Assembly (NCBI RefSeq): GCF_958979055.1
Contig: NC_084891.1
Span: 23,438,001 to 23,502,000, forward strand
Length of the DNA: 64,000 nt
Origin: Alnus glutinosa
Lineage: Eukaryota; Streptophyta; Magnoliopsida; Fagales; Betulaceae
Reading direction: 5' to 3'
Of this stretch, positions 49,877-60,897 are shown one piece after another (position 1 is the stretch's first letter; the number at the start of each line of letters is the position of its first letter). A model generated the notes under the pieces. That model searched no databases, was not told the origin of the DNA, and saw nothing but the letters and a program-made list of their open reading frames with translations. The position numbers were made by a program, and so were the translations under genes.

Positions 49877-50664
49877 ATTGAAATTTCTAGTTTAGACCCC
49901 AAGTTGCAATTAATCTAAATTAATCAACCAAATGCATATCACCAAATCACAATATGCAGAAAAGTAAATAATACACAAATTTGCTGAAAAGTGAAAACCT
50001 ATGTGAAGAATTTCATTGTATCCAATTTGAATTCGTTCAAACGAATTCTTTTATCTAATGATTTTTCTTCGTTTCAGCTCCGAAAATATATTGATATCAC
50101 CCTAGATCTAAAACTTCTCTCCCAAAATACTTGTCACTGAACTAACCGATCGATATTAAAAAACCTAACAAAACGTACACGGAAAAGATATATATATGAA
50201 AGGTCCACATGCAAGTCACGAACACAAAAGCATGAATCATTTTCATCCTGCAATGCAATCTGTCTCTTTCTCTCTTTAATTCTTTCAAACAGTATTGTAG
50301 TCTAAGATTATGCTGGTGTTGAGTGTTGAGCGCTAACCAGAATAAATAAAACGCGCGTTGCCACAGATATTCAACCCTCTGCGGTGCATTCTTACTAAAT
50401 CTGAAGCCATGGGCCACAGAAATTAAGTTGTTTAATTCCTTCACTACTGAAAACAGATCAAGAGTACAGGCAGGAGAGTATTATGACCCCCCCCACAACA
50501 AAGGTTCTTTTCATTCAACTCCAATATTCTCCCCGACCTTCTCTCTCTGATCTTAATATCACCCTTCAAGCAAGGCTACAAGCTTACGATCTCGTTATAA
50601 GAACCTCTTTCCACTAGTACTTGAGACACCCAACCTTAATTTAGTGCTTGTATTTCTCTTTACC
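49877..50664. other. Upstream flank of the WIP zinc finger gene
   Basis: Possible LTR relic at the left, then probable promoter and leader. No TATA box that I would defend. Confidence 0.4.
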
Positions 50665-51751
50665 ATGAAGCTCCCCTTGGAAATTCCTTTCAGCTTTCGT
50701 CCGTTAGCTTCTTCTTCAGATCATACTGATCAGCCCCTCAATCTTTTTCCAACTATGGGCGCCCAGAATTCTCTTCATTCTCTACCATTTTCTACAACAG
50801 ACGAAAACCCTCCAGCTTGGAGTAAAGATAAAGAGGATATCACCGTGGCCTTAAACATTGGCCTTCCTAATTATTCGAGTTGCTCAATTGATCGAGATAA
50901 AATGGGAAATGCAGATATGGCAGCTAATAATTATTGGATACCTACTACCGAAGAAATAGAAATTGGGTTCACTCATTTTTCTTGCCATCTCTGCTTCAAA
51001 ACCTTCAACCGCTACAACAATCTTCAGGTGCAGTTGTTTAATTTACTTGCATGTAAAAGCTATTACGATTTTCTGGTTTTTTTTTTTAATAACCGGGGGG
51101 TATTTGGGCTTTGCCCCAACTAAATCTCGGAAACTGTGCAAAGTTCGGGCTTTCGCCCTTGGAAAATTTTTTGTACCAAAAGAGTCGTACCTTATCTTAT
51201 GCTTGATGAGGCATCGGTGCCAAGTAACTTACCACTGAAGCTATTAAAAGCTAATAAAATTTTGACTTGAGAAACTTGCTAACATGCATCTCCATATCAT
51301 AAAAATTTGATGGTAGATGCACATGTGGGGGCATGGGTCGCAGTATCGAAGGGGGCCGGAGTCGCTAAAGGGAGGAACCCAGCCGCCGCGACCGATGTTG
51401 GGTAATATTCCATGCTATTGTTGCGCTGAAGGGTGCAAGAACAACATAAGCCACCCGAGAGCAAAGCCTCTGAAAGACTTCCGAACGTTGCAGAACCATT
51501 ACAAGAGGAAGCACGGGATGAAGCCGTTTTCGTGTCGCAAGTGCGGGAAGCTCTTGGCCGTGAAGGGTGACTGGCGAACCCACGAGAAGAATTGTGGCAA
51601 GCGCTGGCTTTGCACTTGTGGTTCTGATTTCAAGCACAAGAGATCGCTCAAAGACCACATTAAATCATTTGGTTCTTCTCACACTCCATTTCCTCCTGTA
51701 TTCGAGGTTGTTGAGGCACTGAACCACACCTTAACGTTCCATCTAGTTTAG
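50665..51751 (+). CDS. TT1: WIP-type C2H2 zinc finger transcription factor, TT1-like
   Basis: Two exons, 50665-51027 and 51317-51751, phase 0, 265 residues (Arabidopsis TT1 is about 300). The N-terminal 95 residues are variable. The conserved block starts with the WIP signature (NYWIPT), then zinc finger 1, [15 protein letters not shown], continuing MHMWGHGSQ across the intron. [12 protein letters not shown] with the HYKRKH histidines makes finger 2, [20 protein letters not shown] finger 3, and [16 protein letters not shown] finger 4. '[13 protein letters not shown]' and '[20 protein letters not shown]' point to TRANSPARENT TESTA 1 (WIP1) rather than NTT or DOT5, from memory. TT1 controls proanthocyanidin build-up in the seed coat; here the role is inferred. 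The ATG at 50665 is the first plausible start, with no upstream in-frame ATG. The intron position within finger 1 is shared by the family. It appears intact despite the transposon remnant upstream and the copia element downstream. Confidence 0.88.
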
Positions 51752-52942
51752 AATTGCGGAGGGCAACGGATCGGCATTCACAGAAATTAATTGTCAGAAT
51801 TATTAGCAATTTATGCCTATAAGGTAAAAGATCTCATATGTATCCAGTTTACCCAAATTAATTTTAAGCTATCTGGCCACCAATATAGACAAGTAGATTT
51901 CATATAATTATATCTCTTATATTAATTATCGATTCAAATTAAGACAACAACTAGATGTAAGAAATTACATTAATATCCCTATGTCGTATTTAATTTGTTG
52001 TAATGATAACGGTTAAATAATTACTGTAACGGTAATTATTTAATAAATAGATTTAATATGATTTATTCTACATTATGTTACATGATAAAAACGGTTTTGT
52101 ATTTATATTTTTGATTTGTTTTCTTTGATGGGAAGAGGATAATCAGCTAACCAATAAATGACGAGGGTCTTTGGTTTACCTATATAAAGAGCTCTATGCA
52201 TCCATCTATTAGCACACTTATAAGCATAGGTAAAAAAAAGATATGGCTAGAAGTATTTATAATTTCGTTACTTATTTAATTTAATTAGCATTTTATTTAT
52301 ATTATGCTCACACCATAATCATCACTTAATGGGTTAACCATCGAATTTCAACTCGTTGATCGAGCAACTGCTATAGGATATTAATTGCATATTCTATTAA
52401 TTAGTCTGGTATACGTACAGAAGTTGCACTTGAAAACATCAATTGTAACTCAAATTAGTCGATTTTCAGTAAGTACTCAGTGCCCATCGTTTTGCACACA
52501 TCCTTTTGCAGTACTATACCCTTAATCTATATATATATATATACAAATACAAATTAAAGCAAGGACATGTAGTACGTCAATGTATTTGCCACCTGGGGCC
52601 GGTGTATATATAATATATGCACCCTGGACTTTATATGTTTATTCTGCCTTTTTCCACGGAAATTCCTTTACGCCTAAGAGAAAAAAAAACTAAAATGCCG
52701 TTTATATGAGTGGGTAACGGTGAAGCGTTTTTGTGAAAGAAAATCAGCCTGCTTTATTCATTTACGAAAAAAAAAAAAGAAAACTAAAATTAGGAACAGA
52801 AAAGGAATAATCATATAGTAGCTACTATAATTGTAAAAATTGCGACAGTTTGCACTCCTGGTCCAAGAAGAGAGACCTACCCCCGGGGGCAGAGGGGTGG
52901 CCCCCACTATGCGAGGGGGTGAATCGCCCACCGGGGGGGTAT
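51752..52942. other. 3' flank of the zinc finger gene and spacer
   Basis: AT-rich; a GC-rich patch with C and G runs lies at 52875-52940, right at the left edge of the copia element. No gene seen. Confidence 0.45.
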
Positions 52943-53168
52943 TGATGAAACATAATGCGGAAAGAGAGAAGAACTTGAGAGAAACTTGTAGAATTTTTCA
53001 TTATGATCAAAAGATACAGAATTAGTTATTTATACAAAGAGCTTTACAGAGAAACAAATCTGATCTAACCAACTAAGCTAATAACAGAATTGACAGCTGT
53101 ATTAACAATTTTTATTTAATTTACACACGTGAAAAACAAGTAAAAGAAAAAAACTTCTTTATTGTAAT
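52943..53168 (-). repeat. 3' LTR of the copia element
   Basis: On the plus strand it starts tgatgaaacataatgcgg and ends ttctttattgtaat; nearly identical to 57795-58022. The outer end has TG (CA on the minus strand), the inner end is not canonical. Confidence 0.85.
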
Positions 53169-53170
53169 TA

Positions 53171-53205
53171 CCCCCCCCCCCCCCCCCCCCCCTCTCTCAA
53201 GAGGA
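53171..53205 (-). other. Polypurine tract of the copia element, with a 22-base G run
   Basis: On the minus strand, cttgagagagg runs into 22 G just before the 3' LTR. Polypurine tracts prime plus-strand synthesis; the G run is unusually long and may have expanded after insertion. Confidence 0.75.
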
Positions 53206-53239
53206 AGCTGCAAAAATGTTGAGCAAATTCATCTTGAAA

Positions 53240-56200
53240 ATAATTGTAGTAAAGGAATGAAGCCCAAGAGGCTTAGTAAAAATGTCGGCCAACCTGATGT
53301 TCAGACTTAATATGCAGAGTCCGAATAGCTCCTTTTTGAATCTGATCCTGAACCAAATGGCAATCAATCTCTATGTGTTTTGTTCTCTCATGAAACACCG
53401 GATTTGCAGCGATATGAAGAGCTGCCTTAGAATCACAAAACAGTAAAGCAGAAGGAGGTAAAGAAACTCCAAAATCTTGAAGTAAAGAAGTAATCCACAT
53501 GAGCTCACAACAAACAACAACCATGGCTCGATACTCGGCCTCAGCTAAAGATCGAGAAATGGTTTGTTGTTTCTTGGATTTCTAAGAAATTAAGGAATTG
53601 CCAAGAAACAAACAAAATCTAGTAACAAATTTGCGTGTATCAGGGCATGCAGCCCAATCAGCATCACAAAAGGCTTTCAATTTGAACTCAGACGAAGCAG
53701 AGAAAAACAAGCCTTGGCTGGGAGTAGATTTGAGCTAGTGCAAAACGTTGATAGCAGCATCAAAATGAGGCTGCCGTGGTTGAGACATAAATTGACTCAA
53801 GACCTGGATAGAATAAACTAAACCCGGTCGAGTAAGAGACAAATACAGTAATCTTCCAATGAATCGTCGGTAAGGTGTTGTATCATCCAGCAGTACACCT
53901 TCATGTTTAGAAAGCCGAAGATTAGGATCCATAGGTAATTTGGATGGCTTACAGGCAAGTAATATAGAATCTTCAAGGAGATCAAGAGCATATTTGAGCT
54001 AACATAGAGAAATTCCAGAAGAAGTTCTAGCAATTTCTAATCATGAGAAAAACTTCAAATGACCCAAATCCTTAAGTTTAAATTGCTGATTAAGGAGCTC
54101 AATAAAAACAGAAATTGCCTCGGTGTCATTCCCTGCTAAAACAATGTCGTCCACGTAAACTAACAAAACAAGAAAGGATGAACCTTGCAATCTAGTGAAC
54201 AGACTATAATCATTCTTGGATTGAAGAAAACCAAGTTTGATCAAAGTTGAAGAAAACTTGGAGAACCATTGCCGGGAAGCTTGTTTGAGGCCATAAAGGG
54301 ATTTCATCAAGTGACACACCAGAGAAGAATCCTTAGCTGCAAATCCAAGAGGAAGCTCCATATACACCTCTTCATCCAAATCGCAAATGGAGGAAGGCAT
54401 TATTTACATCTAACTGATGTAAATGCCAGTTACGAGTAGGAGCAACAGCCAATAAATAACGAACCGTGGTTAATATGGCGACAGGAGAAAATGTCTCATA
54501 GTAGTCGAGCCCTTCAATTTGGGTGTAGCCTTTAGCGACCAACCGGGCCTTATAGCGTTCAATAGATCCGTCAGCCTTAAGCTGGACTTTATAAACCCAT
54601 GTGCAACCAATAGCCTTCTTATTAGGAGGTAAAGAAGTAAGTTGCCATGTATTGTTAGTCTCAAGTGCAGAAATTTTAGCAGACATAGCTTCACGCCAGT
54701 GAGGAATTTTAACTGCTTGGTGATAGAATTTAGGTTCAAAAGTAGAAGAAACCGAAAGGCTAAAAGAACGATGAGTAGAAGACAGATTAACATAAGATAG
54801 AACAGAAGACAAATCATAGGGAATACCTGAATCATTGGAAATATCACTAAGCTGAGGAGATGATGAAACCGGGTGTGATGCAGTAGCCAGTTGATAGTGA
54901 TAATTCTGCAAATAACTAGGCCGGTTATGTGTTCTGGTTGACCTGCGAAGAATTCTAGGTGGAGTAGGAGGAGAAGATGATATAGAAGGAGAGTTGTGAT
55001 TTGGAAATTGTGTAGGTGAAGGAGCTGAAATAGAAACAGCATCTGGAGGGGAAATAGGAGAAGGAACAGAATTGGAAGGAGGAATAACAGAATCAACCAG
55101 AGGAGGGATAGAAGTAGGAAACACAGGGGGAGCTAAATGAGAAGGTTGAGAAGAAGATGAAGGTTGAAAAGGAAAAAAAAATGTTCATGGAATATAACAT
55201 CTCTGGAAACAAAAAATTTCTTAAGAGAAAGATCAAACAATCTATAGCCTTTAACACCAAAAGGATAACCAAGAAATATGCAAGCACGAGCTCTAAGGTC
55301 AAATTTGGACCTGTTTCGAGTAATAGTTGCTGCATAACACAAACAATCGAATACCCTAATATGAGAGTATTGAGGAGGAGAAGAGAACAAACATTCATAA
55401 GGAGTTTTATTTTGGAGAAGAGGAGTAGGTGTTCTATTAATGAGATATGCAGCAGTGAGAATGCATTCACCCCAAAAGTAGAGGGAAAGATGAGCTTGAA
55501 AACGGAGAGCTCGGGCTACATTTAAGAGGTGCTGATGCTTGCATTTAGCAACAGCATTTTGCTGAGGGGTTTCAACTCAGGTAAGTTGATGAATGATTCC
55601 TTTTGAAGAGAAAAAATCAGTCATAAGAAATTCACTACCATTATCGGTCCGAATACATTTGATTTTAAAACTGAATTGAGTTTCAACTAAATGATAGAAT
55701 GACTCAATAAGTACACGGGTTTGAGACTTATGTTGCATCAAATACACTCATGTAAACCTACTGTAATCATCTACAATGGTAAGAAAAAATTGAGAACCAT
55801 TGGAAGAAGGGGTTGAAAAAGGACCCCATATATCACAATGAATTAATTGAAAATAATGATCAGAATGTGTTTAACTAGTAGAAAAAGGAAGACGGTGTTG
55901 CTTGGCTAAGGGACAAACAGACAGATGGCCTAACCTAGAATGCCAAACATTGGCTGAAACATCAATAATATTTACAGTAGAATTGAAATGCGTATTTACA
56001 ACAGAATTGGAAACATCCAAATCTGGAACAGTAGAATTGAAATGAGACAAAGTTTTTGACAAAGGAACACAAGAGTCACATAAACCTGCCAAGTCATGCA
56101 GCACAAGATAATACAAGCCAGCATGCTCCTTACCCAATTCAATCATCTTCCAGCCTAACAGTTGCTGAATAAAACAAAATTCAGCAATAAAAATCAGGCA

Positions 56201-57668
56201 ACAATGAACAATGGTGATTAATTTGCTCACAGAGATCAAATTAAAAGAAAAAGAAGGAACACAAAGAACGTTTGTAAGGATTAAGGTAGCATTAATTTTG
56301 ACGGTGCTAATGTGAGTAACTTTAGCAAAACTTCCATTTGACAACTTGGCTTTTCTAGAAACAATAGATGTAATTGTTGTAAGGAATGACAGTGAACAGA
56401 CCATATGGTCTGTAGCACCAGGCCAATTATCCAAGGACAATTGACTGAATTTTGAATGGCCTTTTGAAAAAGATAATCAGAGGAGAAAACATAATGCTTA
56501 TCTCCTAAAGCAAACGTTTGTAAACAAAATGAAGGATGAATATTACCTGCCATATCACCGAATAGATGATCTTGATTCATCGGTAGTAATTGGAGCAGAG
56601 AGAGAGGCATCATTAAGACATTTGGACCTGAGCAAGGCTAAGAGTTGCTGGCACTGTTCAGAAGAAATTGGAAGAGATGGCATGGCATCAACATCCATGT
56701 TAGCCGAAGAAGCAACTTTCTTGTCTCTTGTAAACTTGTATCCCGGTGGATACCCGTGCAGCTTGTATCACTTCTCGATCGTGTGACCAAGAAGGCCACA
56801 ATGAGTGCAAAGAGGCCGTTCTTTGCGAGGAAAACCTTGTGGTTTAGATCCTTGAAACCGTGCAACAGGTTGAGTTGATTTGGAAGCCATTGCAGCAGGA
56901 GTATGGCTTAAAGGAGAGTAGTAATCTCCCTTTGACGCTCTTCTTGCATCACCATAGAAAAAATCTTGTTGATCGGAGGCAAAGGATCCATAAGCAGGAT
57001 TTGACCTCTGAGATGAGCAAAAGACTCATTGAGTCCCATCAAAAACTAAAACACATATTCTTGATGCTGATAATCAAGAACTGTGTGTGAAGTTCCACAA
57101 GAACATAGAGGCAAGGGACGGTAGTTATTCAACTCATCCCACAGACCTTTAAGAGCAGTATAATAGGAGCTTATTGACTGATTATTCTGAGATAGAGCTG
57201 CAATAGCCTTTTGAAGTTGAAAAATCCGAGGTCCATTTGATTGAGAGAATCGCTTTTTAATGTCTTCCCACATTTCTTGAGCCGATTCGATGTAGATAAT
57301 GCTAGAAGCAATCTCTTGAGACACTGAATTCAAGATCCAGGAAAGAACCATATTGTTGCATCTATTCCATGCAGCAAACTTAGGAGCATCAACGGATGGT
57401 TTCATTAAGGAGCCATCGATGAAAAGCAAAGCTTATTTTTGGCAGAGAGTGCCATTGTCATGGATCTTTTCCATGTATGATAATTGATCCCAATCAAAGG
57501 TTGTGAAACGAGGAGAGTTCCCGGACTATCTCCATGATGGAGGTAGAAAGGACTAGAAAATTCAACAGAAAACTCTACAGCAGATGGCATAAAGTTTGAT
57601 GGAGGTGCATCCATGGGGGAAACACCATTAGATGGATTACCAGAAGTATGAATTGGAATTGCAGGCAT
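53240..57668 (-). pseudogene. Copia gag-pol, broken by frameshifts and stops
   Basis: Minus-strand pieces in order: gag start 57668-57405 (GINYHTWKRSMTMAL) and 57429-57046 (MWEDIKKRFSQSNGPRIFQL); a zinc knuckle near 56800-56765 (CTHCGLLGHTIEK) whose last Cys codon is a stop at 56768-56770; the protease site near 56420-56440, where the usual Asp-Ser-Gly reads Pro-Gly with a frame change; integrase region 56440-55100, including SRLGHLSVCPLA; reverse transcriptase 54700-54041, with the active-site VYVDDIVLAGND and YGLKQASRQWF; RNase H 53524-53270 ([16 protein letters not shown] and [12 protein letters not shown]). At least six frame changes or stops separate the pieces, so it cannot act by itself. 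Confidence 0.88.
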
Positions 57669-57779
57669 TGTAAAGAAAATCAGATGATCAAATGCAAAGA
57701 AAAGGGAAAAAAAAAAAAAAAATCAAATGCGAAGAACATAGATGATCAAAGGAAGCACAACTGAAAAGAAATCAAGCGT

Positions 57780-57791
57780 GCTCTGATACCA
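57780..57791 (-). other. Primer-binding site of the copia element
   Basis: TGGTATCAGAGC on the minus strand, three bases inside the 5' LTR; complementary to the 3' end of initiator Met-tRNA, the primer used by most plant copia elements. Confidence 0.9.
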
Positions 57792-57794
57792 TAT

Positions 57795-58022
57795 TGAAGA
57801 AACATAATACGGAAAGAGAGAAGAACTTGAGAGAAACTTGTAGAATTTTTCATTATGATCAAAAGATACATAAACTAGTTATTTATACAAAGAGCTTTAC
57901 AGAGAAACAAATCTGATCTAACCAACTAAGCTAATAACATAATTGACAGCTGTATTAACAACTTCTATTTAATTTACACACGTGAAAAACAAGCGAAAGA
58001 AAAAAAACTTCTTTATTGTAAT
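57795..58022 (-). repeat. 5' LTR of the copia element
   Basis: Starts tgaagaaacataatacgg on the plus strand and ends ttctttattgtaat; pairs with 52943-53168. It should carry the element's promoter, reading leftwards. Confidence 0.85.
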
Positions 58023-58139
58023 AAAGGGGACCCAGGCCATTCGCGAGATCCACTCTGAGTCTCTCCCAGACCTGCTGGGTTGGATCACCAAGAGGGAGAC
58101 CCACCCCACCCACTCTTGCTCTAATGAAGAACTCACCCA

Positions 58140-58270
58140 AGATGTACAGACCTTCTAGGATTCCACTCTTGTTCTAAATGGCCTAGATATTCAGTGAGAT
58201 CTTCAACCTTGAAAAAAAGGCTAAGGGGAAGGTCAGGAGGGAGCTCCAGTTGGTGAAGTTTTTGAAATGT
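58140..58270 (-). pseudogene. Ty3/gypsy polyprotein C-terminal remnant
   Basis: The minus strand reads GTFQKLHQLELPPDLPLS then KVEDLTEYLG, the segment after integrase in Ty3/gypsy polyproteins (usual form 'ELPPDL..S..FNV.DL.EY.G'). It lies downstream of the integrase piece at 58430-58760 in the same direction. Confidence 0.65.
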
Positions 58271-58284
58271 GCCTCGACGGAACA

Positions 58285-58440
58285 TCTATTGTTACATACG
58301 TAAAGTTAAAAACGTTGATTAAATAATTAAATTTATCTCTTTTTATAAGTTTGATCTATTATTACATACATATAGTTAAACTATTGATTAAATAATTAAA
58401 TTTATCTCTTTTTATAAGTTTAAGATTTTTGGACAAGTGT
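58285..58440. repeat. 70-bp tandem duplication, similar to TRIM LTR words
   Basis: Two units (58285-58354 and 58355-58422) share gattaaataattaaatttat and ctctttttataagttt. The words gattaaatttatct and ttaag.tttttgg also occur in the TRIM-like repeat at 28783-28837. It separates the two gypsy fragments. Confidence 0.6.
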
Positions 58441-58760
58441 ACAAGAGCCAAATTCCTTGCATTGAATTATGTATGGCATCTGTGTAGATCAACAGCTTGC
58501 TTATACTCCTCAGCACCCTCACTAACCTGTGGATCGAGGAATAGGCAGAAGAACTGGCCTTTCTACCTTTTTAACAATCTCAAAGTGGGAGAGGCCGGTG
58601 CTTCTATTAATAGAACTATTGTAGGCAAATTCTGCCCAAGGCAAAAGGACGTCCCATGTGGAGTGGTGGTCGTTGACTAAGCAACGTAGTAGCTAGTTAT
58701 CGAGAGTCCTATTCACCGTTTTAGTTTGGCCATCCGTTTGAGGATGAAAGATGCTAGAAA
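58430..58760 (-). pseudogene. Ty3/gypsy integrase remnant
   Basis: The minus strand reads FHPQTDGQTKTVNRTLDN, a stop, then HSTWDVLLPWAEFAYNSSIN and GLSHFEI, the integrase C-terminal half typical of plant gypsy elements. After that the frame decays. No LTR could be assigned. Confidence 0.75.
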
Positions 58761-60200
58761 ACTGAAGTTTAGTTATGAATTCGGCCCACATTGTCTTCTA
58801 AAAATAACTTGCAAACTTTGTTGATATAGTTTCTGGTATGATGACGTGTACGATCTTGATTTCCGCGTACGATCCTGATTTCTGCGTATGACTTCAGCAA
58901 CCTACAAAACAACAAGAACACACTAGGGGTTTTTTCGGCAGTCATCGTCCGACGATTAAGTTAGACTAATAATAAGTGAGAGCTCTCCAAGTCCCAAAAA
59001 TACCTGATGACTCACTATTTATAGACCTTGATCCCCTTGTGAAGTAAGGTCATTCCGGATTTTAAGGGATCCTAGCCACCTCGACATGAACAGTGCTCGG
59101 GTACATTCTAAACAGTGATTGGTAAGGTGATCTGACATTGATAATGCATGGAGGTTGTGATTGACATTACAGAATCCCGAATTTTCTAGCATTTGGTCAC
59201 CTAACCGCATGTCGCCCTGTCAGGCCCATAACCCATACTTATCGAGAGAACTTAGTTCCTGACTACCAGTCGGTTCAAATGATCCTTAACTATTCCTAGA
59301 CCCGAATTCTCTAGGATGTTGGGTCTTTTCTTTCATATACTATCGTAAATATTGGGAAAGGTAATTTTCCCAACAGTTACCCCCTAATTCTCTTGCCTTG
59401 AAATTAGGATAAAGAGAATTTTTCTTCAACCTTGTCTCTTCTCGGGAAATAATTCCTCGGTGGCTTGCTAATTTTTCTCGGGACTGGAATTGGAACCCAG
59501 CTCATTTTTTATTTATTTATTTATTTTTTTACCTATAATCGTTGGATTTCTAATGGTATCATTCGTACTGGCTATTTCAGATTCCGTACCATCATTTGAA
59601 TGACTGGCATTCCCTTGATGCTCGTGTTGTCCATATATCGATGTATGGTGTCAGCGCTCGGTGGGAATATCTATAGGAATCAGTTTAATGTCCGGAAAAA
59701 CACATTCTTCCAAGCATCCACCATCTTGCGACTGTGGGGTAATAACTTCTTTCCACTCTATAAATACCTTCCCTTTGCCATCATTTTCCTATCCTCTTTC
59801 GAGCTTCCCATTAGCGAGCTATCTTCTTAGAGTATTATAATTTTTCGTGTCTCTCTATGTCTTAGATTTCCCTGTTATCTCCGGGAGGTTTGATTTGCCA
59901 GAATAGCCTTTGTCATGACGAAGTGCTCGGACTTCAATCGGGAAAGAATTTGTCTTCAAGGATTGGGATTATTCCTCTTCAAAAGTCATATCTCACAAAG
60001 GGAATTAATTCGGACGTGCAATTTTTGGCTTTAAATTAACAAGGACATGTAATCTTCGGCTTTACGTCTTTTGGCTCCTCTCATTGTTAGGAATAGACAT
60101 AAAGCTTATGCAAAGCCTCGGTGATTGGCTGTCTTTATGTCGTTCCCGTGACCAGAAGGAGTAGTCATTTCAAGTTATGAGTTTTTAAGAATGATTCATA

Positions 60201-60360
60201 ATCCTTTGGCTTTAGATGTATATTGGTCATTCCTGAGTAGTCCTTTGCTTTCAAATGTATATCGGGTAGTTCCCGAGTAGTCCTTTGCTTTCAAATGTAT
60301 ATCGAGTAGTTCCTGAGTAATCCTTTATTCCCGACACTCAATCGTGCAGTTTTGTAACTT
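60201..60360 (+). repeat. 40-bp tandem repeat in the element leader
   Basis: Units start tcctttgctttcaaatgtat and end gtagttcc.gagta; two clean copies (60241-60280, 60281-60320) flanked by a diverged copy on each side. Confidence 0.85.
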
Positions 60361-60816
60361 CTAGATATCCAATCGAATAAAATGTTATCCTTGTTATTCT
60401 TGTTCTCATTGCTTCACAATATGGACACTTATAAGAAAGTATATTTTGTCGGTTGTTCATCTGGTTGGTTTCTTGGTGAATGGCATTTATTTAACATTAC
60501 TTCCCGACTTCAAAAAGGAAACAATTTCCCGCATGGACTGGCTCGAACCTATCGGGAGAGTGTCTGGTGATTTTTGACTTACAATTGTTCAAGTTTGAAA
60601 TTCAAATTTTTACACTTTCACCTTACTCGTCCACATTAAATTCATCTGATGCCTCGAATCCCGCAATTGAAGTGGTAATTATTACTGTTGTTTCATTACC
60701 TGTCCAACGCATCATAATCGAGTCGATTGGACTTCAGGTCATGAAAATCGGCTATATAATATAGCCCGATTGATCTTCTGGTTACCAGGACTGACTAATC
60801 CCGGTCACCAAGAAGC

Positions 60817-60825
60817 CTATAAAAG
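60817..60825 (+). promoter_or_regulatory. TATA box of the gypsy-type element
   Basis: CTATAAAAG, followed by a pyrimidine-rich leader and then the gag-like frame about 70 bases on. Confidence 0.5.
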
Positions 60826-60897
60826 TCTCTTTTTACCTCTCATTTTTTCACTTTCACCTTCGCATTTTGCCTCGTTCCTTCGTTTTCTCTTATTCCT

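Larger units (their letters stand above)
52943..58022 (-). mobile_element. Ty1/copia LTR retrotransposon, full length but inactive
   Basis: Two direct repeats of about 226-228 bases (52943-53168 and 57795-58022) bound an internal region with, in minus-strand order, primer-binding site, gag, protease, integrase, reverse transcriptase, RNase H and polypurine tract. That order (integrase before reverse transcriptase) defines copia. By eye the LTRs differ at roughly ten positions, so insertion is fairly recent, yet the coding part is broken many times. A 5-bp target duplication is not evident. It lies between the zinc finger gene and older gypsy debris. Confidence 0.9.
58761..60837 (+). other. 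Probable LTR and leader of a gypsy-type element
   Basis: No conserved coding frame. The style (ttcccgag, cccgac and tcggg words) continues into the gag-like gene to the right, so it probably belongs to the same element. A short palindrome, gggaaaggtaattttccc, at about 59355-59372 precedes 'aacagttaccccctaa', which could mark the LTR end. No primer-binding site is evident. Confidence 0.4.

Noticed and set aside
52943..58022. 5-bp target duplication of the copia element
   Set aside because: The flanks (ggtat on the left, aaagg on the right) do not match; the boundary may be misjudged or the site rearranged.
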